DNA from: Xylaria sp. FL1777
Taxonomy: Eukaryota; Ascomycota; Sordariomycetes; Xylariales; Xylariaceae
Assembly: GCA_022578965.1 (NCBI GenBank)
Contig: MU400532.1
Coordinates: forward strand, 248,001-312,000
Reading direction: 5' to 3'
Length of the DNA stretch: 64,000 nucleotides
Shown piece by piece: positions 38,801 to 50,936 of this stretch (positions within the stretch are counted from its first letter, which is position 1; every line of letters starts with the position of its first letter). The notes beneath the pieces are model-generated. The model had not been told where the DNA came from. It saw only the letters and a list, made by a program, of their open reading frames with translations, and did no database searches. The position numbers and the translations under genes are program-made.

Positions 38801-41800
38801 GGACTCATCCTTGGATATAATCGCATTCGAAGCTATATTAAATGCTTAGAATAACCGAAAACCTTGCCGTGAAACTTGAGCCATGTCGGGTGGGTCCGGG
38901 CAGATAGCCTTTTGACGATGATGACGACGTTTTTATCCTTATTTCTCTCTTTTTTTTCAGTTAACTATATGGGAAATGTCCTATTTCAATTGTCCTGAAT
39001 GAAGTAGGTATAGTGAAGTGTATGCTTTAATCTCATAGCCTATATTTGACATTACGTATAGATAAGCCTGGTTACTCGTGGTTCTGCTCGTGGCCTCGGT
39101 CGGCAATACTTCGAGATATTCTGTAGACAGACTCGCACGATGTATCAGCTGCCGTTACCATGCTGTCATCCCCTGTGCGAGGACCGCAGATTATCCGTTG
39201 GAACGTTCGAGCCAATGGTAGCCTCAGAACTAGACAGCGGTGGATGCTGTACATGGCTTTGAGGGTTGTTCCTTGTCAAAAACGGTTCACCTGACCTGGG
39301 GAGGATTTTAACTCTTAATCCGTTGAGTCGGTCCATTGTGGGCTAAACTGGGCTGGAACTTCGGCATGCCTGCAGCCATTGACTAATGGTTCAGCTAGAC
39401 TAGGTCTTATTTACAACCGGTAATATCTAGGCAACTTTTGGATAGTCGAGGGTATACGCAGTACGTCGCCCATCGAATGCTTGTTGGTTCACAAAGCATA
39501 CCGGCAGTATAGTAGTGTAGGCATGGGCCACACTGAGGCAGGGGATTAAGTTGGGGAAATTTGGAGAAAGCTTTGAGGCTGTCTTAGAAGTTGTTTCAGT
39601 CAGATATTAGTAAAGGTCCCTTCTCTAGGTATGGGAATGCAGGGAATGCAGATGAATTTCCGATTTAGATACCTCGGCTATAAAAATATTGTCGGGGGAT
39701 GCCCGGCAGGATCGTGCTGACAAGCTCGAACCCACGATTTGGGTTTTCAAGAAGTAGTACCGTAGTATAGATACCTGTTAAGGGGTTTGATATTGTATAG
39801 CTGCTGTCAACTTGGAATACAGGTGTGTTAAATAATTCTACCATGTTATCTACTAGCCTAGCCTTGTCAATTCAGTTCACGACTACACACTTGTTCTTGC
39901 TACGGATGCATCGGAATCCCCTTTAAATATTTCACCTCCGTCAATGTGTTGATTATAACGCCAATGTTCTAGATATCATGCCAAGCAACCGCTTACCGAG
40001 ACCCTTAAGCTGCCAACACGCCACTGTCCGATAAAGTAGGTATTGCCTGAACCGAGGACATACCTACTACAGGCGAGGCGCTTCATCTGTATAGCTGTGG
40101 CTGCTAGATAGTAGACAGACACCGTCTGCTGTACCATTCAAGCTTGAATTTATAGATATGATGCTTGTACGAGGCAAATATGCTGAGACCATATGCCATC
40201 TGTCATAGATGACCGTTAGGCTTTGTTAGCTTCTAAACCACCCGTATTGCTGCGTTCCTCAGTCAGACATGATCAGACGTGGCAGCGTGACCGAAGCTGA
40301 TATTTGTGATAAATCATATTATGCTGTAGTATTACTATGCAGTACATTTCTCGTATTGTGCCTTCAAAAGCCGCCCTCTCAAGATAGCTCTCTTTTTGAC
40401 ATTTAAGCCCTGCAAGGGAAATGGTGCGTTGAGTTATCCCTGAATACTTAATAACCTGGGACCTGACGACCTTCCTAGAAGCGTAATGGCGTCTCATCGC
40501 TTGTTTCATCGAAACTTGGAAACTATACATACATATAGAGATCTAGATGTGGTCCACCAATCTATATACTCTTCATTAAGAATTGCATGCTTTAAAGACA
40601 TGGATATTTCTGCACAGACTTTCTACCCTATCCTATACTACAGTATACACTAGTGTAGATGTATTCTACAGACCGAAAAAGGTACATTTCACTCTCCAGG
40701 GTCTTTGATCTCTTTTGTCTTAAGCCAATCAAGGGAGTGTCGTCGAGGACTAAATGTATCTAGTGTGGGATAATATACACGAGAGTATACTGGTAATTAT
40801 TCAACGTCTAGTCTGCTTATAGTAACCCTAGGTATCTCCGTTTTGGGCGAATCCAACACACAACGTTAGATGCATGAGTAGCCAAAGCCTCGTTCTCGTA
40901 TACTATGAGAACAAGGCTTTGATATACGCAGTATACGTGCGAGAGAAAAATTTTTATCGCTCGTTTCTCCCCAAGTTGGTACAAATTGTTGATTGCAATA
41001 GGTGTGTTGGGCGGCTATGGAGATCCGACGCGACCCGCACAAGTCGCCGCTTCGTGGAGCAAGCAACACGACGGTGCCTCGCAGCCTGCATGTTATGCAG
41101 TAGTCGCTGGAGACTCTCAAGGACATCTACCATAAGTAGAAAGGCACTGGGCGAAACAAGACATTAACGCCGGTTTTTTTACGCCGATGGTTATTCGGTC
41201 TCCCACAGTGGGCCTAGCGATTCAAAAATAGAAAGAAAAAGGACATCGGCCGAAGCCCTAGATCAGGTTTACGAAGCGACAATGGTAGAGACTTAAAGAT
41301 CAAGTATCTTCTTCTCGGTAGCCTCGAACACCGTTGATAATTAGGCCATTAAAGCTATACATGGAATGCGATTTGTACTGATATAAGCTATAGTTTCGGG
41401 AACGGCCCTGCCGAGTATTTAGATGAATTCTAGATGGAGGCGGATATTCTAGATTGTGCATTGACAGAACTCTTTACGTTCAATACGACTCTGCCGACCC
41501 ATAGACAAGTGTCTGTGAGACCCTGGTAACCCAGCACTCTGGGGCACCTTACACCAAAAGTATGATACAGTTGGGTACACCGCGTTTCCATATCAGGGTC
41601 ATGTGCGTGATGTGATGCTGAAGGACTTAATGGCGAGTTCGCTCTTCAAACCCCGCCAAGGTTAGAAGTGTTGTCAAGGTTGACGACGACGACGATGACG
41701 GCAAAGGCCCCCGGATAAGAAACCGAACTTCCCGAACCACAACGCCCCTATACTGAATAAGTTGAAGAACTACATATCTAGGAGGTACAGTAGATACACT

Positions 41801-43955
41801 AAAGTAGGTAGTTGATTGCATAGATCGTATGTTCTGATACCACTCCATCCCACCCATGCATGCGCTGCCGTACCTACACTACTACGTATGCGTATAAGTG
41901 GTATACACTATACCATGCCATGCGCGCGGTAGTGGAGTCTCGTCGGGCTCAGTCAATCAGCTCACCTGCTGTCCACGACGTACATACATGATGCAGGGCA
42001 CGTCGAAGTGTGAGTCAACGCAGTGATACCACTAGCGTAGGCAAAGCGGCCGCTTGCAGATACAAGCTAGAACTGAACTGCCTTGGGTCGAGTCACTGTC
42101 TGTTAAGGCGCTGTTAAGGGAGGGAGGTGCCTGCAGCCGACCACATGTGAATATTGGTACGGATGTTTGAGTGTAAGTAGAGTGAGTGTATACAGATACT
42201 GTGTACAGTACATGTAATGTATGTAGGTGGACGGGAGAGCAGCGTAACCTGCGTCATCTTCTGAACCTCTACTACCGGCAGATTCCTACCCGATAAGCCA
42301 AAGCTGCTCCATGTACGGCGTATGGACGCTTCGTCTTAATTGCTGAATGGGAATTATATAAAACCATGACAATACTGGTGGAAGTGCTGAGTGTTTGGCC
42401 CATACTGCTGCGTATGGAAACTGCTGGATTAGGTATGTGTGATGCGAGGAGGCTTTCGGCCTCGCCTTTCTCCTGCCCTTCTCAGACTGCCCACAGCTAA
42501 CGGTTGAGACGCACGATTTATTTTGGTAAGGCTCTCATAGTGTAAATAAGAAGGAAGACACCGAAGAGCCGTTTGCTGCACCGGTATACGTAGTAAACAG
42601 CCGTGGATGGAGACGAGAAATATCGCTGTTGGTTAGTATACTACCATATCGGTATATGTAAGTAAGTATGTAACGACTAGATGAGGATGCGAATTGGACG
42701 GAGACTTGTATATTACAACAATGTAGTAGCATTGACAAGCAATCTCTACCGGAGATGAACGTTGGCGATATCACTCTATATCAAGATCAGGAGACAAAGA
42801 GTCGTAGAAAACTGCCAGAACAGTTGTATAAATCGGCTACGATGCCAGCAAGGGCCCAGGAATGGGAAACGGGTCGAATAAGGGAAGCAATACAACCCCG
42901 AGCTGCGTGATGGCTGTGGGACCCCTGGCTCCGAGAAGATACATAGCCTTGTGGTCTCTTGTACCCGGGGGGTTGTGCACCTTGTGACCTGAGATCCACT
43001 TGCTCTTGTGGGCTGAACAAGGGTGCTTCACATGCTTTAACCAATGGAAGCCCGAGGAACGGGTTTAAACCCTAGACCACAGCTCCTTGCTTGGTGCAGC
43101 TTAAACCCTGGCACAGCTACTAAATATCCCTAGAAACCCATAGATGAGGTACAGTTACCGGCCTTTGGAGTACTCACTGCACCGTTCTGTCTTTGGACGC
43201 AGCACGATAGAGTACATTGCACTAGTGTAGTATACAATACAGGGACTGATCCTCAAGATAGATACTTAATAGATACTGTACATACTGCGTAGGGTCTATA
43301 CTGTACATGTAATGTAGTAAACTATACAACAATGATGCCATGTGGGACATTACTTCTTAACAAGATGAGGCTCCCTTACATATGCAGTAGGATCAAGTAC
43401 CTCCTATCAAAAATTGCAGTTTATCTGTTGGACTCAGGTTGTTTGTCAAGGTAAGTCACACCTTATGTCTTTACGATTTGTACAGGAATTTAATGGCCTC
43501 AACCAACCAATATATATCATTCAGACCACTAATTCTTGAACCAATGTCTGGAGCAAGGATATAATCATATGTCATGATGAAAGCAAACACATTTAGGATC
43601 AGCTACCATGGACGCTAGGTTGGTACCTACCTAGTGAATAGCATACTAAGTACACATATGTGTATGTATGTTAGTTACCTACTTAATGCTTATTTTAGCT
43701 AGACCGATTTCTAACTCTGAAGCTTCTTCCTGCTTTTTGTATTACCACAACCGTGGCGAATTCGACGGCTACTAGAAACGCTGATCGTATCCTGGAACAG
43801 CAAGCATCTTCCGAGCACGAGTATACATATGGCACTATAATACTGATCAACTGTAGGAAAGGCGAAAGGTGTAGTCATTGTGTGTACAGATATCACTCTA
43901 TGGTCCCACTATCCTTGATTATTGGGCTCAAGGAGCCCGGCTATTTGCTGCTACA

Positions 43956-43965
43956 TACCTAGGTA
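43956..43965. repeat. TACCTAGGTA palindrome copy
   Basis: Exact 10-bp palindrome, one of six in the window and the first of four within about 1 kb upstream of the zinc-finger regulator. Confidence 0.8.
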
Positions 43966-44026
43966 GACAAGCATAATAATTACTTGGTAGGTACCTAGGG
44001 AGTCTCTACCTATCTACATACATATG

Positions 44027-44036
44027 TACCTAGGTA
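44027..44036. repeat. TACCTAGGTA palindrome copy
   Basis: Exact 10-bp palindrome inside a longer run of TACCTA/CATA units (43981-44037). Confidence 0.8.
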
Positions 44037-44772
44037 GCTCGCGTGTAATGACTGACAAAGTTTGGTAGTTGGTTTGGTAGTAAATACTATTTTGTATTTT
44101 AGATAGCAGTAACAGCCTATATATATGAGTTCGAACATTGAAGCTTAGGTAGAGTGTGCATTACTTGCCGTGTAACAGTGAGACTGACTTGACTAATTTG
44201 ATTGTTGGCAGGGTAGTCTTGAGCAAGATGCCCACACATATGCGTACAATTGAATATGTATTCACACCTAGTGGGTTTAATTGGGAAGACATCTGGAGGG
44301 AACATGCCAGGCGTGATTGAACGATAATCGGTACTACGTTACTAGATGTAACGGGTACTGTTTCAAGTCAATTGAGCCTAGTACCTATGCATACCTATAT
44401 TACATACATACAACAGCATGTACATACTAGCCGACCTAGCATCCCTTAGGTACTAGTACCTACCAGTAATATCCACCATTAACTGTGCAGCACTGAGTGA
44501 TTGTGGTCATTGACGTGTTATGCAATTATGAAGCTTGTCTCCACCATGTGAAGCCCCTCCACGATCTATCCAATCAAGCCCTACTCACCAGCCTAGTGGT
44601 CTTGTTCCCCCTTCCATTCACCTCGATAATGTATACACCAAGCTCCCCACTTCTCTCAGCTTCCCCCCTCCCTTCCCCCCCTTGCCCCTCCAACCTCCTA
44701 ACCTCCCACCTCCCACCTTCCACCTCGCATCATTCTCTCTGTAAGAAGTAGGCAACCTATCTACCTAGGATC

Positions 44773-44782
44773 TACCTAGGTA
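44773..44782. repeat. TACCTAGGTA palindrome copy
   Basis: Exact 10-bp palindrome between CTACCTAGGA (44761) and inverted GTAGATAGGTAGG units (to 44820). The whole 44757-44820 segment is a loose inverted repeat. Confidence 0.8.
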
Positions 44783-44957
44783 GATAGCTCTCTTGTAATC
44801 AAGTAGGTAGATAGGTAGGCGTCTAGCCTTAAATATGCTACCTCGGAATGCATATACATGTAGTATTTGTAAATCATCCCACTTACTGCGTAGCGGCCAA
44901 CAGTACCTAGTGACTGGGCCGGCCTGAAGCACTGCTGTAGCCTGCCCCCCCCGGACT

Positions 44958-44967
44958 TACCTAGGTA
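44958..44967. repeat. TACCTAGGTA palindrome copy
   Basis: Exact 10-bp palindrome followed by further TACCTACAG units, 435 nt upstream of the ATG at 45403. Confidence 0.8.
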
Positions 44968-45402
44968 CCTACAGTGCCTACCTACAGTACCTAACCCCCC
45001 TAAGGTACTTGTGTTGTATCTGCCAGCCGTCCGTTCCTCGACACCAAACCCCAACTGCTAGCAGTACCTAATTGATACTAGGGGCAGCCAGCCAGCCTGT
45101 GTGTCGGCCGTTCTCCCTACCTAAGGTATCCTCCCTATCTATCTAGCTACCTACTGTGCGTTCTAAACCATCTACCTACCTACCCTACTACAACTCCTGC
45201 TACCACCAACACCTCTGTCTCTGATTTCCAATCATTGCTCTCTCTACCTTACCCAGGAACCATTGCCACAGACCGTCCTCAACCACTTCGCCTCAATCAC
45301 AGACTCGCCTTCCCACCGCAGAGTCCACGGTTCTTTGCCGTTGGAAGACCCCTTTTCTCTCCCCTCTCTTCTCTGCTCCCCTCAGTGTGCAAACCAACCG
45401 TC

Positions 45403-48400
45403 ATGTCCAATTCGTCGCCGCCCGTCGCCTCAGCTCCTGCGAACAACGCTAGCAACGATGATTCCGGTATGCCCACCCACCTCGCTCGCTCCAGAGATAC
45501 CACAGATACCACAGATACCACAGATACCACAGATACCGCAGATACCGTAGATAGACTGAGAGACACACTGCATTGCCCCCCTCTGCCCCTCCATCCCTCC
45601 TTTCCAGCTCCCCTCCTCCATCGACGACGCCCGCACCCACCGATCCATCAATCAGCCCCTTCACCCATCAAGCCATCCACCACCGCACCACCTCTGCCCG
45701 TCCCCTCTTCTCCTGTCCCCGTCTCCCGTCTCCCGCCTCCCTTCCATAATTGCTGACCGCCTGGGCTGCCTGCGTGGACAGCCTGCGACACATGGGATTT
45801 CTGACCTCGCTGTGTATGGTGATTACTGACAATGACTGCCAATGCCCCAGCATCCACCATCACCGTGAATACGACCAAAGCTCCCACGCCCGCCTCCGCG
45901 CCCGCGCCCTTTCCGCCGCCCAAGACCGACAAGCCGCGTCCTCATGTCTGCGCTACCTGTCAACGCTCCTTCGCTCGCCTCGAGCATCTGAAGCGCCACG
46001 AACGCTCCCATACCAAGGAGAAGCCCTTCGAGTGTCCCGAGTGCACCAGATGCTTTGCTCGTCGGGACTTGCTGCTGCGCCACCAGCAGAAGCTTCACCA
46101 ATCGACCACCCCCTCCTCGCGGCCCAGGAATCGACGTGAGAGCACCAGCAGTACCGTTACCGCCCAGAGCCGCGCTCGAAAGAATAGCGTCGCCGGAGCC
46201 AACGCTGCTGCTGGCACTGCCGCCTCCGCCCCTAACAATGGCTCAATGCGCCCGCGGGCAAACACCATCAGCCATGTCGACCCGAACCACGTGCAGATGA
46301 TCGCTGCCGCCAACGCTTCTGTCGCCCGGAACCAGCACATGCCTGCCGTCCACCATAGCCGTCACCAGAGCCTCGTTGGCTTGCCCATGCAGACCATGGA
46401 TCATCCGTTCGTTGGCATGTCCTCCGTCATGGGCCATCGCGGCATGGGTCACGGTCTACCCAAGCTTGAGACCCATGGGATGCATACCATGGACTTCAAT
46501 GCTGGTCTGCGCACAGCTCCGCCGTTGGCCTTCCAACCTGACTTCGACTTCGAGCACATCTTGTTCGGCCAACAAGGTTCGACCATAAACCCAAACGCAC
46601 TGCATTACACGGGGTCTCCTCACTCCATGTCGCTAGATCCGACTTCTCCCTTTGGCAATGGCATGACGGACATGTCCACGAGCCAACACGTCGAGGATAG
46701 TTTCGATTGGCTTACTGGATTCGAGCAGGGTATGTCCTTCAACACTAATCAGCATGAGAATGCCATTGGTGGATCATCTCCTTCTGCAATGAGCACGACT
46801 AGTCAGAGTGGCATCAGTGACGTGATGCTCGATGGTTCCAATAACACCACTATGCCGACTGTCACCAGCTCGATCTGGCAGCCAACCCTGATGGGACCTC
46901 CGCAGGCTGCTAACCCATTTTCCCTGGACATGAGTAGCGGGGTCTTTCCAGATTTGTTGAACGGTGCTCCTGTATCACCGCAACCCCCAGCCCAGAAGAC
47001 GATGAATGACGTTTACTTCTCGACACCGCCATCTTCCATGAGTTCTTTGAGCCCTTCGATTATGCCAGGGCTGACAGCGCAAAATATGAACCAAGCCCTG
47101 AGTTTCGGCCCCGGCCCCGATACTACAGCCTCCATGGGCGGCGGCCATCAGTCCCACTCACCCGTAGCAACAATCACGGATACCACAAGAAGTGCTATCA
47201 TTGGTGCTCTTTCCCAGTCTGCGGTCATGAACAGCAGTCGCAAATATTCCTTTCCTTCGCCGAATTCCTCTTTGTCTCCTCAAGTTCAGCCCAGCCATGA
47301 TGGGCTGCCTGACATCGCTAAAAACTTGCCAAGCACTCAGGACCTGCAGCGATATGTCGGGAGCTATCTTCAATATTGCCATCCGCATCTACCATTCTTA
47401 CATATACCTACTTTGTCTTTCGACATGCCCCCCACTACAAGTGGACGCGGTACAACCGGTGGCAGTGGATGTCTGATCTTGTCTATGGCTGCTATTGGTG
47501 CGTTGTATGAACTCGAGCGACCGCAGTCTCGAGAATTATTCGAAATGGCCAAAAAGATGATTCAGTTGTATCTGGAGGAACGACGAAAGGCCGATATGCG
47601 CAAGGCTGATTTCCGGCGAACGCCTGCATCTGATCAGGGTACACAGGGGTCTGACTCGTTTGTCCATACGCCGTTATGGCTCGTCCAGGCTATGCTATTG
47701 AATGTTGTATATGGCCACAACTGTGGTGACAAGATTGCCAATGACATTGCCTCTACTCATTCTGCCGCGTTAGTAAGCCTAGCTCAGGCAGCTGGTCTGC
47801 TCCGACCTCTTCAACTGGATTCTACCGAAATTCGAGAGATCCAAGTGAACGACGCCGAGGGAAATTGGAACGGCAGTGTAAAGTCTGAGACTGAGGAGCA
47901 AGCAGAGTGGTTGCGATGGAAAACTATGGAGGAACGCAAGCGAACACTCTACATCATCTTCATACTTTCTAGTCTTCTGGTGACTGCCTACAACCACGCG
48001 CCGGCGCTAACTAACTCGGAAATCTTGCTCGATCTACCTTGTGATGAAGAATTTTTTGCTGCTGAGAGTGCGGCGGCGTTCCAACTAAAAGGCGGTGCTC
48101 GAGCTGCTAATCATAATCGGATGACCTTCCATGAAGCGTTGGGTGAATTACTTCTCACTAATGAGAAACAGCAGAAACTTGCTTTCAGCAACAATCAAAC
48201 ATTTGGTTCTACGGTTAATCTCCACGACATTTCAAAGAACGAGCTGAAACCAAGTACACTCGGTTGTCTCGTCCTCATTAATGCACTGCACAATTACATT
48301 TGGGAGACACGGCAGCGCCATCATAACAAAATTTGGACGAATGAGGAAACCGAGAAGATGCATCGGCATATCGAGCCGGCCTTGAAGGCGTGGCAATCTG

Positions 48401-49378
48401 CCTGGGCCAGCAATCCACACCACAGCTTAGAAAGGCCCAACCCCTTCGGCATGGGTCCATTATCAGCCGATGCTATTCCTCTGCTCGATTTAGCCTACGT
48501 TCGCCTCTTTGTGAACATGGCACGGACGAAGGAAAAGTTTTGGCAACGCGATTGGGAAGGTCTGGCTGAGGAATTGTCCCGTGGAGCGGAAATTATTCAG
48601 CATGCTGAGCATTCTCCTGCATCCAACGCGGAATCCATAACAGATCCATCAGATGCATCGGCTACCAGCTCTATTTTCGTCGACTCACCACCTACTCAGT
48701 CCTCTTCGCCCGAGTTTTCAGCTGTCAAATTTCCTTCTAATTTATCTACCCAACCACAGTCACATTCTCCAGGTTCTAGTCGGGTTATCTCACGCCGTGA
48801 GAAGCACCTGCGCAAGGCTGCATTTTATGCCGCTGATTCACTCTCTATGTCCGACAAGCTAGGGGTAACATTTGCGGAATTTACGAGCCGAGAGCTCCCG
48901 GTCCAGTCTGCTATGTGCTCGTTTGACTGCGCACAGGTTCTTGCCGAGTGGATTTCAACCCTGCAAGATCGTGTAGGCAGATACTTGGGTATACTTGGGA
49001 AGGATGAAGTTGATTTGACTGCAATTCCTGCCGTCATGCTTCTGGAGGAGGAGGATATGAAGCTTATCGTCAAAATCCAAGAGCTCTTAGCAAGTGCTGA
49101 GATGAAGATGGGCATCGACTTAACGAATGGTACCATCAACGGTGGATTCGATCCTCAATTACAGCTCGACGCTATGGGCGGGTACGCTGCCAAAATTCTA
49201 CGTGTTACGGCCTGCATGTTAGATAAATCGGCCGTATGGCCAGGTAAGTTAACAAGTCATCTTCAATCGAGCAAACCTGACATATCCCTTAGTTCTCAAC
49301 CTCATGGCGCGCTGCCTCGAGACTCATGCGACGCTCGCCCGAACGAGGGCCGAAAAGTCGGTCCTAGCTACTGAGTAG
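45403..49378 (+). CDS. C2H2 zinc-finger / Fungal_trans regulator (Adr1/AmdX type)
   Basis: Nuclear DNA-binding transcription factor. The preferred model has three exons (45403-45466, 45851-49243 and 49293-49378) and gives 1,180 aa. Two tandem C2H2 fingers lie at about residues 52-105: [19 protein letters not shown] then [20 protein letters not shown]. This is the pair found in yeast Adr1 and Aspergillus AmdX, regulators of carbon/alcohol and acetamide use. A long Ser/Pro/Met/His-rich middle follows, then a Fungal_trans-like domain (about 490-830) starting near [21 protein letters not shown]. The last 86-nt exon encodes [15 protein letters not shown] and the stop. Two starts are possible: spliced ATG 45403, which gives SNSSPPVAS and then [10 protein letters not shown] across the join, or unspliced ATG 45832, inside the intron and in frame. 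I prefer 45403 because the donor (GTATGC), branch (ACTGAC) and acceptor (CCCCAG) all fit. AmdX is the closest family I can name; the exact orthologue is not certain. Confidence 0.88.
45467..45850 (+). other. 5' intron of the zinc-finger gene containing a second in-frame ATG
   Basis: The 384-nt segment starts GTATGC and ends CCCCAG. If retained, the frame from ATG 45403 runs to a stop at 45754-45756, and translation would have to restart at ATG 45832, which is in frame with exon 2. This makes two N-termini possible. A 9-bp tandem repeat lies inside. Confidence 0.6.
45496..45549. repeat. 9-bp tandem repeat GATACCACA, 6 units
   Basis: Four perfect GATACCACA units are followed by GATACCGCA and GATACCGTA, ending at GATAGACTG. 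It lies in the predicted 5' intron of the zinc-finger regulator. Because the unit is 9 bp, length changes would not shift the retained reading frame (Asp-Thr-Thr repeats). Confidence 0.85.
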
Positions 49379-50936
49379 CGGGGGGATGAGAGAACGCTCT
49401 GAGCCTCCCTGCTCCTTTCTTGTGCCAGTTACCTGCTATTTATTTCAGAATACGGGCGCAAACGGAGGAGCAAATAGTTTGCTCTTTCGCTGCTACTTCA
49501 ACGAAGAAGCATGCATTGACCTTCACGCAGCTATCCCTGGGTACTTCACCGGTGCTATATTTGGCCCGGCTGGCATTAACTCGCCTGGCTCCTGCTCCTA
49601 CTAGATCACAATGGTCTATTGGTTGACTGCCCTTTACTTGAATTCCGACTGCTCTGGGTAAAGACTTCTCTTGATCTCAAATCATCAAGTTCTGATCTGG
49701 TGCGAGAGACCGCCAACCTGTTTTTATTATGATACCATGGCTGGCTCACCCGATCATATAATGCTTTCCCTTCCTTCGTGCAACCTTGACGCAATTGTTT
49801 TCCGCGTCTATTTTGCCTTGCATTATCTATTTGAAGTACCGGATGCGTGCGATGCTGATATGTTCATGGAACTAAAGCGAGACGAATGGGTGTTAATGGA
49901 CGATTTTATGCTTTAAACGAATCAATGACCGGCATATTGATGAGAAATGCCCTTCTATGAAAGGTGGATGATTCCAAATAGGATCTCAACCGAAGTGGAG
50001 ATAGGGGCCTTGAAGGATCTGTAGCCCTTTATAGGGCTAATATTTACAGCAGTTCGAAACTCCCACCCTTCACCCTTGCGTTGGTGTTGGGGTTTGGGGG
50101 AAGTAATGAGCAATAGCCGAAATGAGGAACATCTACGACTGTGCGATGTGATGGAAGCACTATAGATGCTGCCTCGCCCCAATGTCGTGGCCGTGATTGG
50201 GGTGAGGGTTACGAGTGAAACTGGACGTACCGGGGACCGCTGACTCCCTACTGGCGGTGATCGACGCGCTGTGCCGCGGGTTTGCCACGTTGCTTGGAAA
50301 GCGAATGATGGATAAAATATAACTAGACTAACCGATGGTTAGTTAACTGAATCACGATTCAGTGGTGCTAAGCGGTTCCCGTACAATTTGGTGCAAGAAG
50401 AAAGACGCCGTTGCTTTTGGCAGCCGCAAGGTCTCTCTGTAGATAAGGAAGAGGCGCTCTTCATATATTGATCAAAAAGGGGTTTTGCAAGACAGGCCGA
50501 GAAAAATACAGCAAAGCCCGTGGGTGTATTTTGGAGTCTTGCACAACTGTTTGAATTACGCTCCTTGATATGGACGGGGCGTGCTATACCTTCCAAGTAG
50601 TTAAATAGCCAAGGAAAATGATCTTTCCAGACAGTTACTGCCATGAAATAGCTTGTTATCCGCCCTGTCGAAATTCACACTTATTCCCCCATCTTTATTT
50701 ATATATGAACTATGTACTAGAATACCTAGTCATTATCAAGTTATCAAGATCCTCTTGCTTACAGACAGGATATAAATATTCACACCAGCCACTCTTGCAC
50801 TTTTCTTTCACCTGACAAAAGCTAGAAGACGAAATACCAGTGATCAATGAAAGCCAGGGTGACGACATTTCACTCAAATCAGCAGCGCCCGAGGAAGCAC
50901 TCCAAGATACATAAAATGCGAAGCACATACGATGGA
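49379..50936. other. Convergent intergenic region
   Basis: This lies between the ends of the zinc-finger gene (plus) and the ArAE transporter gene (minus). It is probably 3' UTR and spacer. The open frames present (up to about 101 codons) have no recognisable domain. Confidence 0.45.

Larger units (their letters stand above)
35857..45402. other. Gene-poor region, 9.5 kb, with TACCTAGGTA cluster at its end
   Basis: No domain-bearing reading frame was found on either strand. A more GC-rich islet at about 42840-43110 has overlapping open frames on the minus strand but no recognisable domain. The last 1.8 kb, upstream of the zinc-finger regulator, is crowded with TACC/GGTA units, four exact TACCTAGGTA palindromes and a pyrimidine-rich tract (44640-44740). 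Confidence 0.45.

Noticed and set aside
39718..39760. tRNA T-arm-like string (GGGTTCGAGC on the minus strand)
   Set aside because: No matching acceptor stem, D-arm or anticodon arm could be drawn around it, so it is not reported as a tRNA.
45235..45756. 173-codon Pro/Ser/Thr-rich frame upstream of the zinc-finger main exon
   Set aside because: Only its part from ATG 45403 to 45466 is likely coding (first exon); the rest is 5' leader and intron with a tandem repeat.
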